A DNA stretch of 64,000 bases from Actinobacteria bacterium IMCC26103 (GTDB taxonomy: Bacteria; Actinomycetota; Actinomycetes; Nanopelagicales; Nanopelagicaceae). Shown in pieces: positions 35,283 to 45,592 of the stretch. The translations under genes and the position numbers were made by a program. The notes beneath the pieces were generated by a model that was given only the letters and a program-made list of their open reading frames with translations, had not been told where the DNA came from and did not search any database. The stretch covers positions 1 to 64,000 of the forward strand of contig CP015604.1 of NCBI GenBank assembly GCA_002284875.1, read 5' to 3'. Each line of letters begins with the position of its first letter. Within the stretch, counting starts at the first letter, position 1.

Positions 35283-36184
35283 GCAAATAACCAACGATCG
35301 ATCATCTTGCGTGAGACCGACATAGTCGGTGGCAATGAGAGCGTTCCGGCTGCAACTTGGGCGTTTAAATCTGCGCGAGTTAACCATTTGATGTCAACAA
35401 TCTCTTCGCCATCAGGGCGTGCGATATCTGGTGAATCGGTGATTGCTTCGAAAGAGATCATGATCGATGCGGGAAAGGGCCAAGGTTGCGATCCGAGATA
35501 ATTTATCTCGCGCACAGTCACGCCAGATTCTTCTAAGACTTCACGTTGTACGCATTGTTCAAAAGTTTCACCAGGTTCGAGAAAGCCAGCAAAACATGAG
35601 AAACGTCCTTCTGGCCAAATCGCTTGGCGCCCCAGCAGTATTCGATCTTGGCTATCGCGCACCAAGACAATAACTGCACAATCGGTGCGCGGATAATGTT
35701 CGCTCTTATCGCTATCGCAGGTGCGAACCGCGCCTCCTAAGGAAACTGAAGTTGTTGCTCCACAACGCGCGCAATGTGGGTGGGTGTTATGCCAATTAGA
35801 AAGCGCGACTGCGTGCAGAGCGAGCTCCATCTGCATCTCATCGAGATCTCCCCCGATTTCGCGCAGCGTCGAATATCCATCTGGCGCTACATCATTATCG
35901 TGATCGAGATGTGGTGAGTTCCAAGCAAAATATGGTTCGTTATTAGTCTGCTCTAAACCTAAGAAATAACGATCTCCTGATTTGAAATTTCCGCTTGTGA
36001 TTAAATCTTTTACTCGATCTGCGGTTAGAAAATTAAGCTGGCTGGCATCGGCTGAGATTGCCAGACGTCCGGCGCTAAAGTGCACGATCTTCGCCTTTGC
36101 CCAGAGCTGATCCAAGGTATTTGCATTGGTGCGCAGGTGGCTGGCGCGATCCATCCTCGATACCTGTCCGTTGACCGCGCTCAT
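35279..36184 (-). CDS. nudC: NAD(+) diphosphatase NudC
   Basis: Nudix hydrolase that cleaves NADH/NAD and removes NAD caps from RNA. It contains the Nudix box GFLEPGETFEQCVQREVLEESG and the NudC marker SQPWPFPASIM. The zinc ribbon before it has CARC but then only one cysteine (RTCDSDKSEHYPR) where NudC normally has a second CxxC pair. About 301 residues from the ATG at 36184; an ATG ten codons downstream is possible. It overlaps uvrD2 and is divergent from the exonuclease-like gene across 28 bases. Confidence 0.93.
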   Translation of the reverse strand: MSAVNGQVSRMDRASHLRTNANTLDQLWAKAKIVHFSAGRLAISADASQLNFLTADRVKDLITSGNFKSGDRYFLGLEQTNNEPYFAWNSPHLDHDNDVAPDGYSTLREIGGDLDEMQMELALHAVALSNWHNTHPHCARCGATTSVSLGGAVRTCDSDKSEHYPRTDCAVIVLVRDSQDRILLGRQAIWPEGRFSCFAGFLEPGETFEQCVQREVLEESGVTVREINYLGSQPWPFPASIMISFEAITDSPDIARPDGEEIVDIKWLTRADLNAQVAAGTLSLPPTMSVSRKMIDRWLFA

Positions 36185-36212
36185 AGGGGTGAACGCTACT
36201 AGCCTTCGCCAT

Positions 36213-37040
36213 ATGCGCATCACCTCGTGGAATCTCCTGCACGGAATGGAGATCCCGCCCAATAAATCTGGGCCTTCTCTTGCCGCCCTGCACAAGGCGA
36301 TCGCTGAGCTATCGACCGAGGTCATCGCGGTTCAAGAAGTTGATTACAACTTACCTCGCTCAGGAACCAGCAATCAGATCAGTGAAATTGCAAATGCGAT
36401 TAGCGCCACTGATTGGGCTTTCGCACCGAGCATCATCGGCACCCCTGGAGAAAAGTGGCACAAGCTATCCAAAAGCGAACCGAAATTAGTAACAAACAAT
36501 TCCAGTGAGCAACTTGTCGGCAGTTATGGAATCGGAATTGCCTCAACTATAAAAGTTTTAAGGTGGCATCGCCTGGAACTGGGAAATTCCCCAGTCGGTA
36601 TGCCACTTGTTGTACCGACTGAAAGTGAAACTAGTAGTCGCCCTAAAATTCGCGCGATCTATGTACATGATGAACCGCGTTTAGCAATTGCGGCGACTTT
36701 AGAAAATGGCTTCACGATTGTTAACACCCATCTCTCATTTGTACCTGGCGTTAATTTGACGCAGTTAAAGAAGTTGAAGCGTTGGGCGCTAGAAATTGGT
36801 AAAGAGAGTAAAACCAAGGTTCTGCTAGTCGGCGATTTAAATCTGCCAAAAAACTTGCCGATTGCCCTTTCTAGTTGGCGATCACTGGTAACTAAAAATA
36901 CCTACCCGAGCTGGGGCGCTAAAATTCAATTTGATTACATACTTTCAAATCAGCTAAATACAAATGAATTTCGTCCAATAACCTTCGCACCTTCTGGGAT
37001 CAGCGATCACTTACCGATCGGCATAGAAACTTTAAATTAA
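36213..37040 (+). CDS. endonuclease/exonuclease/phosphatase family protein
   Basis: 275-residue Mg-dependent hydrolase of the DNase I-like (EEP) fold: MRITSWNLLHG with the first Asn, VIAVQEVDYN with the metal-binding Glu, TIVNTHLSF, VLLVGDLNLPK (Asp/Asn pair) and ISDHLPIGI (final Asp-His). Substrate unknown: nuclease or phosphodiesterase. The start is the ATG giving MRITSWN; TACTAG lies about 11 bases upstream, so the transcript may be leaderless. It meets the AddA-like gene tail to tail with two bases between the stops. Confidence 0.9.
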   Translation: MRITSWNLLHGMEIPPNKSGPSLAALHKAIAELSTEVIAVQEVDYNLPRSGTSNQISEIANAISATDWAFAPSIIGTPGEKWHKLSKSEPKLVTNNSSEQLVGSYGIGIASTIKVLRWHRLELGNSPVGMPLVVPTESETSSRPKIRAIYVHDEPRLAIAATLENGFTIVNTHLSFVPGVNLTQLKKLKRWALEIGKESKTKVLLVGDLNLPKNLPIALSSWRSLVTKNTYPSWGAKIQFDYILSNQLNTNEFRPITFAPSGISDHLPIGIETLN

Positions 37041-37042
37041 AG

Positions 37043-40000
37043 CTAAAGTGATAACAGTTTGATTAACTCTGCTTCAGTTAATAAATCTGCGCTGCGATCT
37101 GTTTCACCGCTTGGGACATAATGAAAAGCAGCGCTAACTTGCGCTGGATCGATGCCCTTTAACTTAGCCCAAGCCAAGCGATAAACGGCTAGCTGTACTG
37201 CCGATGATGGACCTAGCTTCGTTGATCCGGTCTTCCAGTCAATGACTTCGTATCGACCATTTATTTCATAAACGGCATCGATTCGTCCGCGAACTAATAC
37301 CGGACCAATCACCGCTTCAAAGGGAACCTCCACTGCAACGGGTACACGTGGTGCCCAATCGGATGCCAGCCATTTATTTTTGAGTTCTTCTAAAGTCTGA
37401 TCTGGTTCAAGTGGATCAAGGAAATCTAAATCATCATCATCAAATAAAGTCGCCGCCATGAAATGTCGCTCAATCCATAAGTGAAAGGCGGTACCGCGGC
37501 GAGAGTATTCATCTCGCGAACGTGGTATCGGGCGGCGAATATTTAGCGCAAGTTCTATTGGATCTTTATGTAGCGCAACCAAGGTTGATGTGGAAAGGCG
37601 CGGCGGCAAGGCAATTTCTAGCCCACCGCTACGTGCTTGATTTACCTCGTTAATTAAAGCTTTGGCATCATCTACCCACGAGGTAACTTCCAAATTAGTA
37701 TCGCTAAATTTATTTAAATCGATAGCGCAAGCGCCTTCTACTAATTTAATTTTGGTATCAAATTCCGCGCGTTTTTCACCAAGCGGATCGCGTGGCCAGA
37801 TTCCAGTTTCTGGGTTTTCCAGCTTTGGATTCTTGGCATCATCTTCTGGTTGGGTTGCGTTATTTAAAATGACGCCAGAGCTTTGTGCGACCAAGGCTAC
37901 TTGTTCAAAGATGGATGATGGTGCTACCCAATCTGCGCCATCGCGCCACCAAGAGGTAGTTGCAATTAAATGAGTGCGCGCACGAGTAAAGGCGACATAC
38001 CCTAAACGGATCTCTTCGCGCACTTTTGTTGCGTTACAGGTCTTGCCATAGGCATCAATCGCCTTTTTAGCTTCTGAATTCTTCGTTGCCCCGTTAAAAG
38101 AGAAGTGCGGTAATTCTGCGCGATCGCCACGTAAGTGAAAGGGAATATGTTTTTCGTTGGTGATCCAGTTATCGGGATCTGATTTATTTATCCCCGGGAA
38201 AGTGCCTTCAGCTAAGCCCGGCACGGCGACTACATCCCATTCGGCGCCTTTCGACATATGCACGGTCAAGATCTGCACGACATCGCTGCGGACTTCAGGG
38301 GCGGCAGATTTAAGCCCACCTTCTTCTTCGCCAGTGATATCTAGCCATTGCAGGAACGAAGAAAGGGTTCCGCCGCTGCGTGCAAATTTACCGGCTTCAT
38401 CTAAGAAGCGATCAATATGGCGCCGCCCAGAACCGGTGCCATCGCGCAACATAACTTCTTCTTCAAGTGCCAGGTAATTCTCAATCTCATTTATTAAATC
38501 AGTGATTGTGCCGCCGGCGCGAGAACGCAAACGTCGCAAGTCGCTAGCGAATACCTTTAAACGGTTATAACCAACTTCGGTAAAAGTTTTACGATCACAC
38601 TTTTTAATCTCATCTAAGGTATCTATCAGCGAACCTAAGAATTGATCATCGGCTTCAGCGCGTTCGGGGTTGCCGGCGGCGATCTTCTTGATTAGCGATT
38701 TACTTTCAGCGCGCGAGCCTTTGGCGCGATTACGCGAATATGCACCAAGTGCGGCCAGATCTTTGGCACCTAAATTAATTCGCGGACCAGTTAAATGGCG
38801 CATCAAAGCAGCACCAGCATCAGGGTCAGCAATTACCTTAAGCATTGAAACAATATCGGCGACTTCAGGAACATGGATTAAACCGCCCAAGCCAATTACA
38901 TCAACTGGCATTCCGGCAGAGCGGAGTGCGCTTTCAAGAGATGCGATCTGAGAACGTTTACGTACCAAAACTGCAAAGGTAGTTCGCTTATTTGCAGGCG
39001 TTGCCAAACGTTTCTCGTCAAACCATAGTGGTGCAAAGTAATCTGCGACCGCTTGTGCTTCAGCATCGATAGTTTCAAAGACCCCACAAACCAGATTGCC
39101 GGGTCCGGCATCAGGGCGCGGTGTAAGAGGCGGAACATCGGCGCCACCTTCGGCGCGAATTTGGGATGAGACAACATTTGCAAGTTCCAGAATTGATTTA
39201 TCATTACGGAACGTGGTCAAAAGCGAATAACGCTCGGCACCAGATTGGCCAGAAACCTTAGGAAAATAGCTATTAAATGAGTTGATTGTGCCTGCCGATG
39301 CACCGCGCCAGGTGTAGATCGCCTGACATGGATCGCCAACTGCCATCACCGGATGTCCTGCACCAAACAGAGATGAGAGCATCCGAACCTGTGATTGGGA
39401 AGTATCTTGATATTCATCAAGTAAAACAACGGAATACTTAGCGCGCTCTAGTTCGCCAACATCAGCGAAGTTAACTGCGATATCTGCCGCAAGTGACATC
39501 TGATCATCAAAAGATAGCTGCCCAGATTGTTGGCGGCGTTCGATAAAGCGAGCCACCATCGGCAATAAACCAATGCGTTGGGTTAGGACTCGATTAACGC
39601 GGCGCACCTGATCGTTTAAATCACCGCTCATAGTCGATAACTCTTGCAGCACAGCCAGGTCAGCGGCTTCAATTGCATCTGGCTTTACTTGATGCTCCAG
39701 CATTAACTTAGTTAAGCCCAGCAAGTCATCTACCACGGTGTTGATCGCAGATTCATTTGTATACGTTGCATCATCCCAATTACGCACCACATCATTGGCT
39801 AGCTGCCACATCGCGGCATCGCCCATTGGAGAGATATCAGCATCGATACCAAAGCGGATCGAGTGTTCGGATAACAATCGCGCGGCGTAAGAATGGTAAG
39901 TCGTCACCGATACTTCTAGCGGAGTATTTTCCGGAATTAACCCAGCAGCACGCAGTTGACGCAGACGCGTGCGGATACGAACCGCAAGCTCACCAGCTGC

Positions 40001-40246
40001 TTTGCGTGTAAAGGTAAGTCCTAAAATCTGATCAGGGCGGGCAAAACCATTTGCGACTAAGTAAATAACCCGCGCCGCCATCGTTTCGGTCTTACCCGAG
40101 CCAGCACCAGCGATTACAACAGCAGGTTCCAAAGGGTTTGTGGCAATTGAAATAATCGCACTTTGTTCCGGCGTTGGTTTATAAACTTTTGCGCCAACTT
40201 TCTGTAAGGCAGCTGCGATATCTTGTGGTGAATATTTCTCGATCAT
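37043..40246 (-). CDS. AddA/RecB-like ATP-dependent helicase-nuclease
   Basis: 1067 residues, equivalent to Rv3201c. The N-terminal UvrD-type helicase has VIAGAGSGKTETMAARVIYL, LTFTRKAAGELA, LLDEYQDTSQSQ, VGDPCQAIYTWRGA and YVAFTRARTHLI. The C-terminal PD-(D/E)xK nuclease domain has VRGRIDAVYEING and YEVIDWKTGS, then QLAVYRLAWAK. It processes double-strand breaks for recombination together with the next protein, like mycobacterial AdnAB. ATGA overlap with the neighbour. Confidence 0.93.
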   Translation of the reverse strand: MIEKYSPQDIAAALQKVGAKVYKPTPEQSAIISIATNPLEPAVVIAGAGSGKTETMAARVIYLVANGFARPDQILGLTFTRKAAGELAVRIRTRLRQLRAAGLIPENTPLEVSVTTYHSYAARLLSEHSIRFGIDADISPMGDAAMWQLANDVVRNWDDATYTNESAINTVVDDLLGLTKLMLEHQVKPDAIEAADLAVLQELSTMSGDLNDQVRRVNRVLTQRIGLLPMVARFIERRQQSGQLSFDDQMSLAADIAVNFADVGELERAKYSVVLLDEYQDTSQSQVRMLSSLFGAGHPVMAVGDPCQAIYTWRGASAGTINSFNSYFPKVSGQSGAERYSLLTTFRNDKSILELANVVSSQIRAEGGADVPPLTPRPDAGPGNLVCGVFETIDAEAQAVADYFAPLWFDEKRLATPANKRTTFAVLVRKRSQIASLESALRSAGMPVDVIGLGGLIHVPEVADIVSMLKVIADPDAGAALMRHLTGPRINLGAKDLAALGAYSRNRAKGSRAESKSLIKKIAAGNPERAEADDQFLGSLIDTLDEIKKCDRKTFTEVGYNRLKVFASDLRRLRSRAGGTITDLINEIENYLALEEEVMLRDGTGSGRRHIDRFLDEAGKFARSGGTLSSFLQWLDITGEEEGGLKSAAPEVRSDVVQILTVHMSKGAEWDVVAVPGLAEGTFPGINKSDPDNWITNEKHIPFHLRGDRAELPHFSFNGATKNSEAKKAIDAYGKTCNATKVREEIRLGYVAFTRARTHLIATTSWWRDGADWVAPSSIFEQVALVAQSSGVILNNATQPEDDAKNPKLENPETGIWPRDPLGEKRAEFDTKIKLVEGACAIDLNKFSDTNLEVTSWVDDAKALINEVNQARSGGLEIALPPRLSTSTLVALHKDPIELALNIRRPIPRSRDEYSRRGTAFHLWIERHFMAATLFDDDDLDFLDPLEPDQTLEELKNKWLASDWAPRVPVAVEVPFEAVIGPVLVRGRIDAVYEINGRYEVIDWKTGSTKLGPSSAVQLAVYRLAWAKLKGIDPAQVSAAFHYVPSGETDRSADLLTEAELIKLLSL

Positions 40247-43200
40247 TCGATCACCGCCCTACCTTCATTTTGGATCGGGCAAGCAGCCTTTACGACGCAT
40301 TTTTCGCACATTTTATTGATCCGGGCCTGGAAGGTTGCCGCCCCCATGCCAACTGCGATCTCTTCGATCTTGGCCTTAATTGCAACCTCATCGATAATAA
40401 ATTGTTGGCGAGTTGTGACCTTTACCGAATCTGCCGCCAAGTACACAAGTTCTGCGCCAGTTGATTTGCTGCCCGATAACTTCTTTTCAAAGCCATCTAG
40501 AGCTACCGCTAACTGGTAACAAGCAAGTTGCAGATTCTCTTTTGCTTTCTCTTTGGTAATAGTGTTTTTTCCAGTTTTAAAATCAATTACATAGAAGTTG
40601 CCATCAGAGTCGACTTCGATACGATCGACGCTGCCCCGAATTTCGGCGCGGCCGACCTTGATTGTGAAGTTAAGCTCAGCGCCTACAACGGTTCGTGGTG
40701 AAGCTGCGTGATAACGAGCGAATCTTTCCAACATCTTTACGGCGCGCTTAAGCGCTGAGGTGCTCACCCAGCCTTCCGTTGGGTCGATTAACGACCACGA
40801 ACTCTGTAATTTAGCGATTAAATCGGAATCAGAAATTGTTGGTTCTTCTACTTTAATTCGCGCAAATTCGTGGATGGCAGATCCCAAAATCTGCGCAGTT
40901 GAATCACCGTTGGTGCCACCGTTTTTCTCTAAGAACCATTTCACACCACATTCGGTAAAGTTTTCAGCGCCACTTGGCGAGACTTGTACATCACCATCTT
41001 GTGGAACTACAGGCTCGGTTGAGGAAAGCGCTAGCGCCCCAGTCCAGTTAACGGGATCTGCTGAATGAATGCTTGATGCGGCAAGTGTCTTTAATAAACC
41101 TGCTGCAGTATCTGCCGCATCACCACTTAAATTTTGGCGCAGTGTGGCAACTAGCGCCGCAGTTGTGAGCGGACGTGGGACTTCGGTAATAGGTGCATCT
41201 TCCAAACCAGAACCTTTATCGAGTTCTTCAAAGTAGGCAGATGGTTCATCATCTTCGCGTTGGACTGCGGTGACGATTAAACCTTGGCGGGCGCGGCTTA
41301 CAGCCACATGCAGTAAACGGCGCTCGTCTTCGGCCAGTGCACTAGCTGCGATTACATCTAGTTCGAGCCGCGCCAAATCTCCGTGACGTTCGCGTTCAAC
41401 CAATCTTTCGCTGCCCAATAAGGAACTGCGTTGACGTAGATTCGGCCAAACACCTTCTTGTAGACCTGCGACTGCAACAAGTTGCCATTGGCGACCCTTT
41501 GCTGAATGCACTGTCAATATTTCAACCACATCAGGGCGCACACCCTGTGAGGTAATAATGTCACCGACAATTGATTCGCGAGATAGCTCATCTAGAAATG
41601 CTCCTGGTTTGGAATATGGAAAGCGTTCGGTAAAGCGCTGGGCTGAATCAAAGAGTTGGATCATCGCATCTAAGTCGCGGTCGGCAGATGCCCCGCGATT
41701 GCCACCGCGCAGTGCGGTATTGCGCCAAGCCGAACTTAACTTTTCATTGTCACTCGTCTTTGCGTTATCCCAGATTGCCCATAACAAATCTTCGGCGCGG
41801 GCGCCTTTCTGGCGAAGTGATTTGCGTGCGCTAGCTAATAGTTCGTGAACGCGGGTAAGGGATGCGTTATCTTCAATTGGAATATCACCTTTATCGATGG
41901 CATCAATTAATAGCTGTGTTCCGCCACGATTATCGGTGGCATCATCGCGCGCTTCCAAAAGGCAGGTGCGAATACGACGCAGCGAGATCGCATCTGCGCC
42001 ACCGAATTCAGAGATTAATAAACGCTCGCAGGTGTCAAGATTTAAAGGTTGATCACCGGTTGCAACTCGGGCCAATAATATAAATGGCGCGATCGCAGGA
42101 TTGGCAGATAGCGCTTCTAAGTCACCTGCAACAGGAATTGAAACTTGCGCAAAGGCGCGACGTAAGGCGCTTGCTTGGGTGCCGGCAGAACGCAAGATAA
42201 CTGCCATCTCTGAATATGGAATTCCGTGCATTAAGTGAGCGCGCTTGAAGTGATAGGCGATGTATTGGGCTTCTTCAGATTGGGAACGTAGGCGAGCTAA
42301 GTTAAAAGCGTTATCTAACGCTGGTTTTTCGAGGTAAGTACAGGTGCGCTGGCGGGTCGCTGATGGTGCGCGAAATTGAGAAGTCACAGATTGGGCAATC
42401 TCAAATATTTCGGGGCGGCTGCGGTAAGAATTTGTAAGGGTTATCGCTTGGGCACCTTTGGCTAGATATTTATCGACTTCACTCTTTAACCCATCGGGAT
42501 CGGCGCCGCGGAAACGGCCGACGGCAGAATCTCCATCATAAGCAACTACCAGATCGCTGCCACAGATTAGTTCTAGCAGTGCGCGCTGGGCCGGATCACT
42601 TTCCTGAAATTCATCGACCATGATTGTTTTAAAACGCGCTTGTAACTGCGCACGTAAGGTTTCGTTAGATTTCAAATAAGCGATAGTGATGCTAATTAGC
42701 TCAGAGGGATCAATGCGCATTTTGGCATCACCCGCCGCATCTTCGCGGATCGCCATAATCTCTTTATAGCGCTGCCAGAAATCAGCAGCGGGTGCCCAAT
42801 ATTTTTCGCCAACTTGCTTACCGCGTTCGGCCAGTTGTGCCGGAGTAATTCCGCGTTCATTGGCGCGCATGATCAAATCACGTAATTCGCGGATAAAGCC
42901 TTGCGTTAAAAGTGGATTACCTTTCTTATCTTCGCCATCTTGCAGATCAGTTGGCCATTGGCGATAGCCATCGATTACATCGCCTTGTAGCAATTGTTCG
43001 ATGAAGTTTTCTTGTTCTGGACCGGATAATAAAATTGGTTCGTAATAACTGTCGCCGGTATCCATCTTAAGTATTGAATAAGCAAGTGAGTGAAAGGTAC
43101 GAGCAAGTGGTTCGTGCGCCGTTGAGGTTGTGCGCAGGGCAATCGCATCGCGCATTTCAGAGGCGCGTTGTCGACCATAGGTGAGTAATAAAATTGAATC

Positions 43201-43389
43201 TGGGTTCTGTCCCGCGCTTATACGAGCGATAGCGGCTTCAATTAAAACTGTGGTTTTGCCCGTACCCGGACCACCTGCAATAAATAAAGGTGTGCCGCGA
43301 TGGGAAATTGCTTTTGCTTGTTGCGGATCGAGCTCCACCGGCGCTGGCCCAGAAGGGCTATGCGTTAGCTTGATGGAAGGAGTCGTCAT
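40243..43389 (-). CDS. AddB/AdnA-like helicase-nuclease with iron-sulfur-type nuclease domain
   Basis: 1048 residues, equivalent to Rv3202c. The helicase part has LFIAGGPGTGKTTVLIEAA, LLTYGRQRASEMRDAI, IMVDEFQESDPAQ and HVAVSRARQGLIV. The C-terminal nuclease has VRGSVDRIEVDSDG and FYVIDFKTGKNT. Cysteines around the nuclease (FTECGVKWFLE, and C-x2-C-x5-C in KMCEKCVVKAACP) suggest the iron-sulfur staple of AddB-type nucleases. It is the first gene of the pair, preceded by about 50 bases to typA. Confidence 0.93.
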   Translation of the reverse strand: MTTPSIKLTHSPSGPAPVELDPQQAKAISHRGTPLFIAGGPGTGKTTVLIEAAIARISAGQNPDSILLLTYGRQRASEMRDAIALRTTSTAHEPLARTFHSLAYSILKMDTGDSYYEPILLSGPEQENFIEQLLQGDVIDGYRQWPTDLQDGEDKKGNPLLTQGFIRELRDLIMRANERGITPAQLAERGKQVGEKYWAPAADFWQRYKEIMAIREDAAGDAKMRIDPSELISITIAYLKSNETLRAQLQARFKTIMVDEFQESDPAQRALLELICGSDLVVAYDGDSAVGRFRGADPDGLKSEVDKYLAKGAQAITLTNSYRSRPEIFEIAQSVTSQFRAPSATRQRTCTYLEKPALDNAFNLARLRSQSEEAQYIAYHFKRAHLMHGIPYSEMAVILRSAGTQASALRRAFAQVSIPVAGDLEALSANPAIAPFILLARVATGDQPLNLDTCERLLISEFGGADAISLRRIRTCLLEARDDATDNRGGTQLLIDAIDKGDIPIEDNASLTRVHELLASARKSLRQKGARAEDLLWAIWDNAKTSDNEKLSSAWRNTALRGGNRGASADRDLDAMIQLFDSAQRFTERFPYSKPGAFLDELSRESIVGDIITSQGVRPDVVEILTVHSAKGRQWQLVAVAGLQEGVWPNLRQRSSLLGSERLVERERHGDLARLELDVIAASALAEDERRLLHVAVSRARQGLIVTAVQREDDEPSAYFEELDKGSGLEDAPITEVPRPLTTAALVATLRQNLSGDAADTAAGLLKTLAASSIHSADPVNWTGALALSSTEPVVPQDGDVQVSPSGAENFTECGVKWFLEKNGGTNGDSTAQILGSAIHEFARIKVEEPTISDSDLIAKLQSSWSLIDPTEGWVSTSALKRAVKMLERFARYHAASPRTVVGAELNFTIKVGRAEIRGSVDRIEVDSDGNFYVIDFKTGKNTITKEKAKENLQLACYQLAVALDGFEKKLSGSKSTGAELVYLAADSVKVTTRQQFIIDEVAIKAKIEEIAVGMGAATFQARINKMCEKCVVKAACPIQNEGRAVIE

Positions 43390-43438
43390 ATGAGGTATTG
43401 AACCCCACAGGTGTGACTTTTATTCCGCAAGGCGCGAA

Positions 43439-45337
43439 TTAAGAAGTTTGGTTCGCCTTCTTGGCGCGAGATGTAGCGCGGGCGCGCTCATCACCGTTCA
43501 GAGTTACCTTACGGATGCGAACCACAGCTGGAGTCACTTCTACGCATTCATCTTCGCGACAGAATTCGAGAGCGCCTTCCATATTTAACTTCTTAGGTGG
43601 AATCAAACGCTCTGATTCGTCGGTACCTGAGGCGCGCATATTTGTTAACTTCTTTTCACGCACGCAGTTAACGTCCATATCTTCAGAACGTGAGTTCTCG
43701 CCGATAACCATGCCTTCATAAACTTCATCGCCTGGTTCAACGAAGATGCTGCCGCGATCTTGTGTTCCATACAAAGCGTAAGAAGTAACAACACCGAGGC
43801 GATCTGAAACAAGTGAACCTGTTCCGCGAGTACGGATATCGCCATGCCATGCTTCGTAACCATCGAATACGTGGTGGAGCAAACCTGTGCCGCGAGTTTC
43901 AGTTAAGAACTCAGTACGGAAACCAATTAAGCCACGTGATGGAACGCGGTAATCCAGGCGGATCCAACCGGTGCCGTGGTTAACCATTTGTTCCATGCGA
44001 CCTTTACGTAGCGCCATCAATTGTGTAAGCACACCGAGATATTCTTCAGGTGCATCAATTGTTAAACGCTCCATCGGTTCATGGACTTTGCCATCAATCT
44101 TCTTGATAACTACTTGAGGCTTTCCAACAGTTAACTCAAATCCTTCACGCTTCATGATTTCAACAAGTACTGCAAGCTGGAGTTCACCGCGACCTTGGAC
44201 TTCCCATGTATCAGGACGTTCGGTATTTAGAACGCGAAGTGAAACGTTACCGACGAGCTCGGCATCAAGGCGGCCCTTTACTTGGCGGGCAGTTAACTTG
44301 GTGCCGCTCTTGCCAGCAAGTGGTGAAGTATTAATACCAATAGTCATAGAAATTGATGGCTCATCAACGATGATTAAAGGCAGCGCGTGTGGATTTTCAG
44401 TATCAGCCAAGGTTTCACCCAAGGTAATAGTTTCAATTCCAGCAACCGCGATGATGTCGCCCGGATGGGCTTCAAGTGCTGGAACACGTTCTAGCGCTTC
44501 GGTAATTAAAAGTTCTGAAATCTTTACCCGCTCTTGAGTTCCATCCGTCTTAATCCAAGTTACTTGCTGACCCTTTTTGATTACTCCTTCACGCACGCGA
44601 CAGAGCGCAAGGCGACCAAGGAATGGAGATGAGTCAAGGTTTGTAACGTGTGCTTGTAGTGGTGCGCCTTCGTGATAAACCGGAGCTGGAATTGCCGAGA
44701 AGATAGTGTCGAATAGAACATCGAGATTTTCTTCTACTGGCATTCCACCATCTGCTGGACGCGTAAGAGATGCACGACCAGCTTTGGCAGATGCATAGAC
44801 AACTGGAAATTCAATCTGCTCTTCATTTGCGCCAAGATCTAAGAAGAGTTCGTACGCCTCATCGACAACTTCTGCGATACGTGAATCGGGACGGTCAACT
44901 TTGTTGATCAACAAAATTACTGACAAGTTCTTTTCAAGTGCTTTACGCAACACGAAACGTGTCTGTGGCAGTGGGCCTTCAGATGCATCGACTAGCAAGA
45001 TAACGCCATCGACCATTTCTAGTCCGCGTTCTACTTCGCCACCGAAGTCAGCGTGGCCTGGTGTATCAATAATGTTAACAATTGTCTTACCGCGCTTTAC
45101 CGCTGTGTTCTTGGCAAGAATCGTGATGCCCTTTTCGCGCTCTAGATCCATTGAATCCATCATGCGGTCTTGGCCTTCGCCTTGAACCTTGTGAGCTGCA
45201 AAGGCACCTGATTGCCACAACATCGCATCGACGAGAGTGGTCTTGCCATGGTCAACGTGAGCGATGATTGCGACGTTACGCAGGTCTTCGCGCTTTTTGA
45301 TTGGTAGGTCTTTTAGGTGGGCTTGTTGCTTTGACAA
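43439..45337 (-). CDS. typA: translational GTPase TypA/BipA
   Basis: Ribosome-associated GTPase of the elongation factor family, used in stress and low-temperature ribosome assembly. G1 is AHVDHGKTTLVDAML, G3 DTPGHADFGGEV and G4 INKVDRPD. The C-terminal domain has the BipA-specific GLIGFRTEFLTETRGTG. The Lys/Arg-rich tail ends KKANQTS. Initiation is unclear: the frame opens at a TTG (45376), and another TTG at 45337 gives MSKQQAHLKDLP, which I prefer. Neither has a ribosome-binding site. About 632 residues, normal for TypA. Confidence 0.93.
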   Translation of the reverse strand: MSKQQAHLKDLPIKKREDLRNVAIIAHVDHGKTTLVDAMLWQSGAFAAHKVQGEGQDRMMDSMDLEREKGITILAKNTAVKRGKTIVNIIDTPGHADFGGEVERGLEMVDGVILLVDASEGPLPQTRFVLRKALEKNLSVILLINKVDRPDSRIAEVVDEAYELFLDLGANEEQIEFPVVYASAKAGRASLTRPADGGMPVEENLDVLFDTIFSAIPAPVYHEGAPLQAHVTNLDSSPFLGRLALCRVREGVIKKGQQVTWIKTDGTQERVKISELLITEALERVPALEAHPGDIIAVAGIETITLGETLADTENPHALPLIIVDEPSISMTIGINTSPLAGKSGTKLTARQVKGRLDAELVGNVSLRVLNTERPDTWEVQGRGELQLAVLVEIMKREGFELTVGKPQVVIKKIDGKVHEPMERLTIDAPEEYLGVLTQLMALRKGRMEQMVNHGTGWIRLDYRVPSRGLIGFRTEFLTETRGTGLLHHVFDGYEAWHGDIRTRGTGSLVSDRLGVVTSYALYGTQDRGSIFVEPGDEVYEGMVIGENSRSEDMDVNCVREKKLTNMRASGTDESERLIPPKKLNMEGALEFCREDECVEVTPAVVRIRKVTLNGDERARATSRAKKANQTS

Positions 45338-45592
45338 GAGAACTACTTTCGTAAGGAACCCAGGCAGTCTTTTCAACTATCTGGCTTCTAATGGAGGATC
45401 CAAAGAAATAGCGGCCCAAAAGGCGCCGCACGAGGCATATCTTACTAAAGCCCTTGGATATGGACTAATTACCCGCTCGCAAGTGAAGTTTTTATAGGTG
45501 ATTTACTCCATAGTTTTAATCTGAGCCTCGGTTTAAGATGGCACATATTCCGAGGTTAGAAAATTCGTTGAAACCATAGAAGAGGCAGATAA

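Noticed and set aside
45526-45555. Inverted repeat CCTCGG/CCGAGG upstream of the aminotransferase
   Set aside because: Arms of six bases with an 18-base spacer are easily found by chance and no regulator is adjacent.
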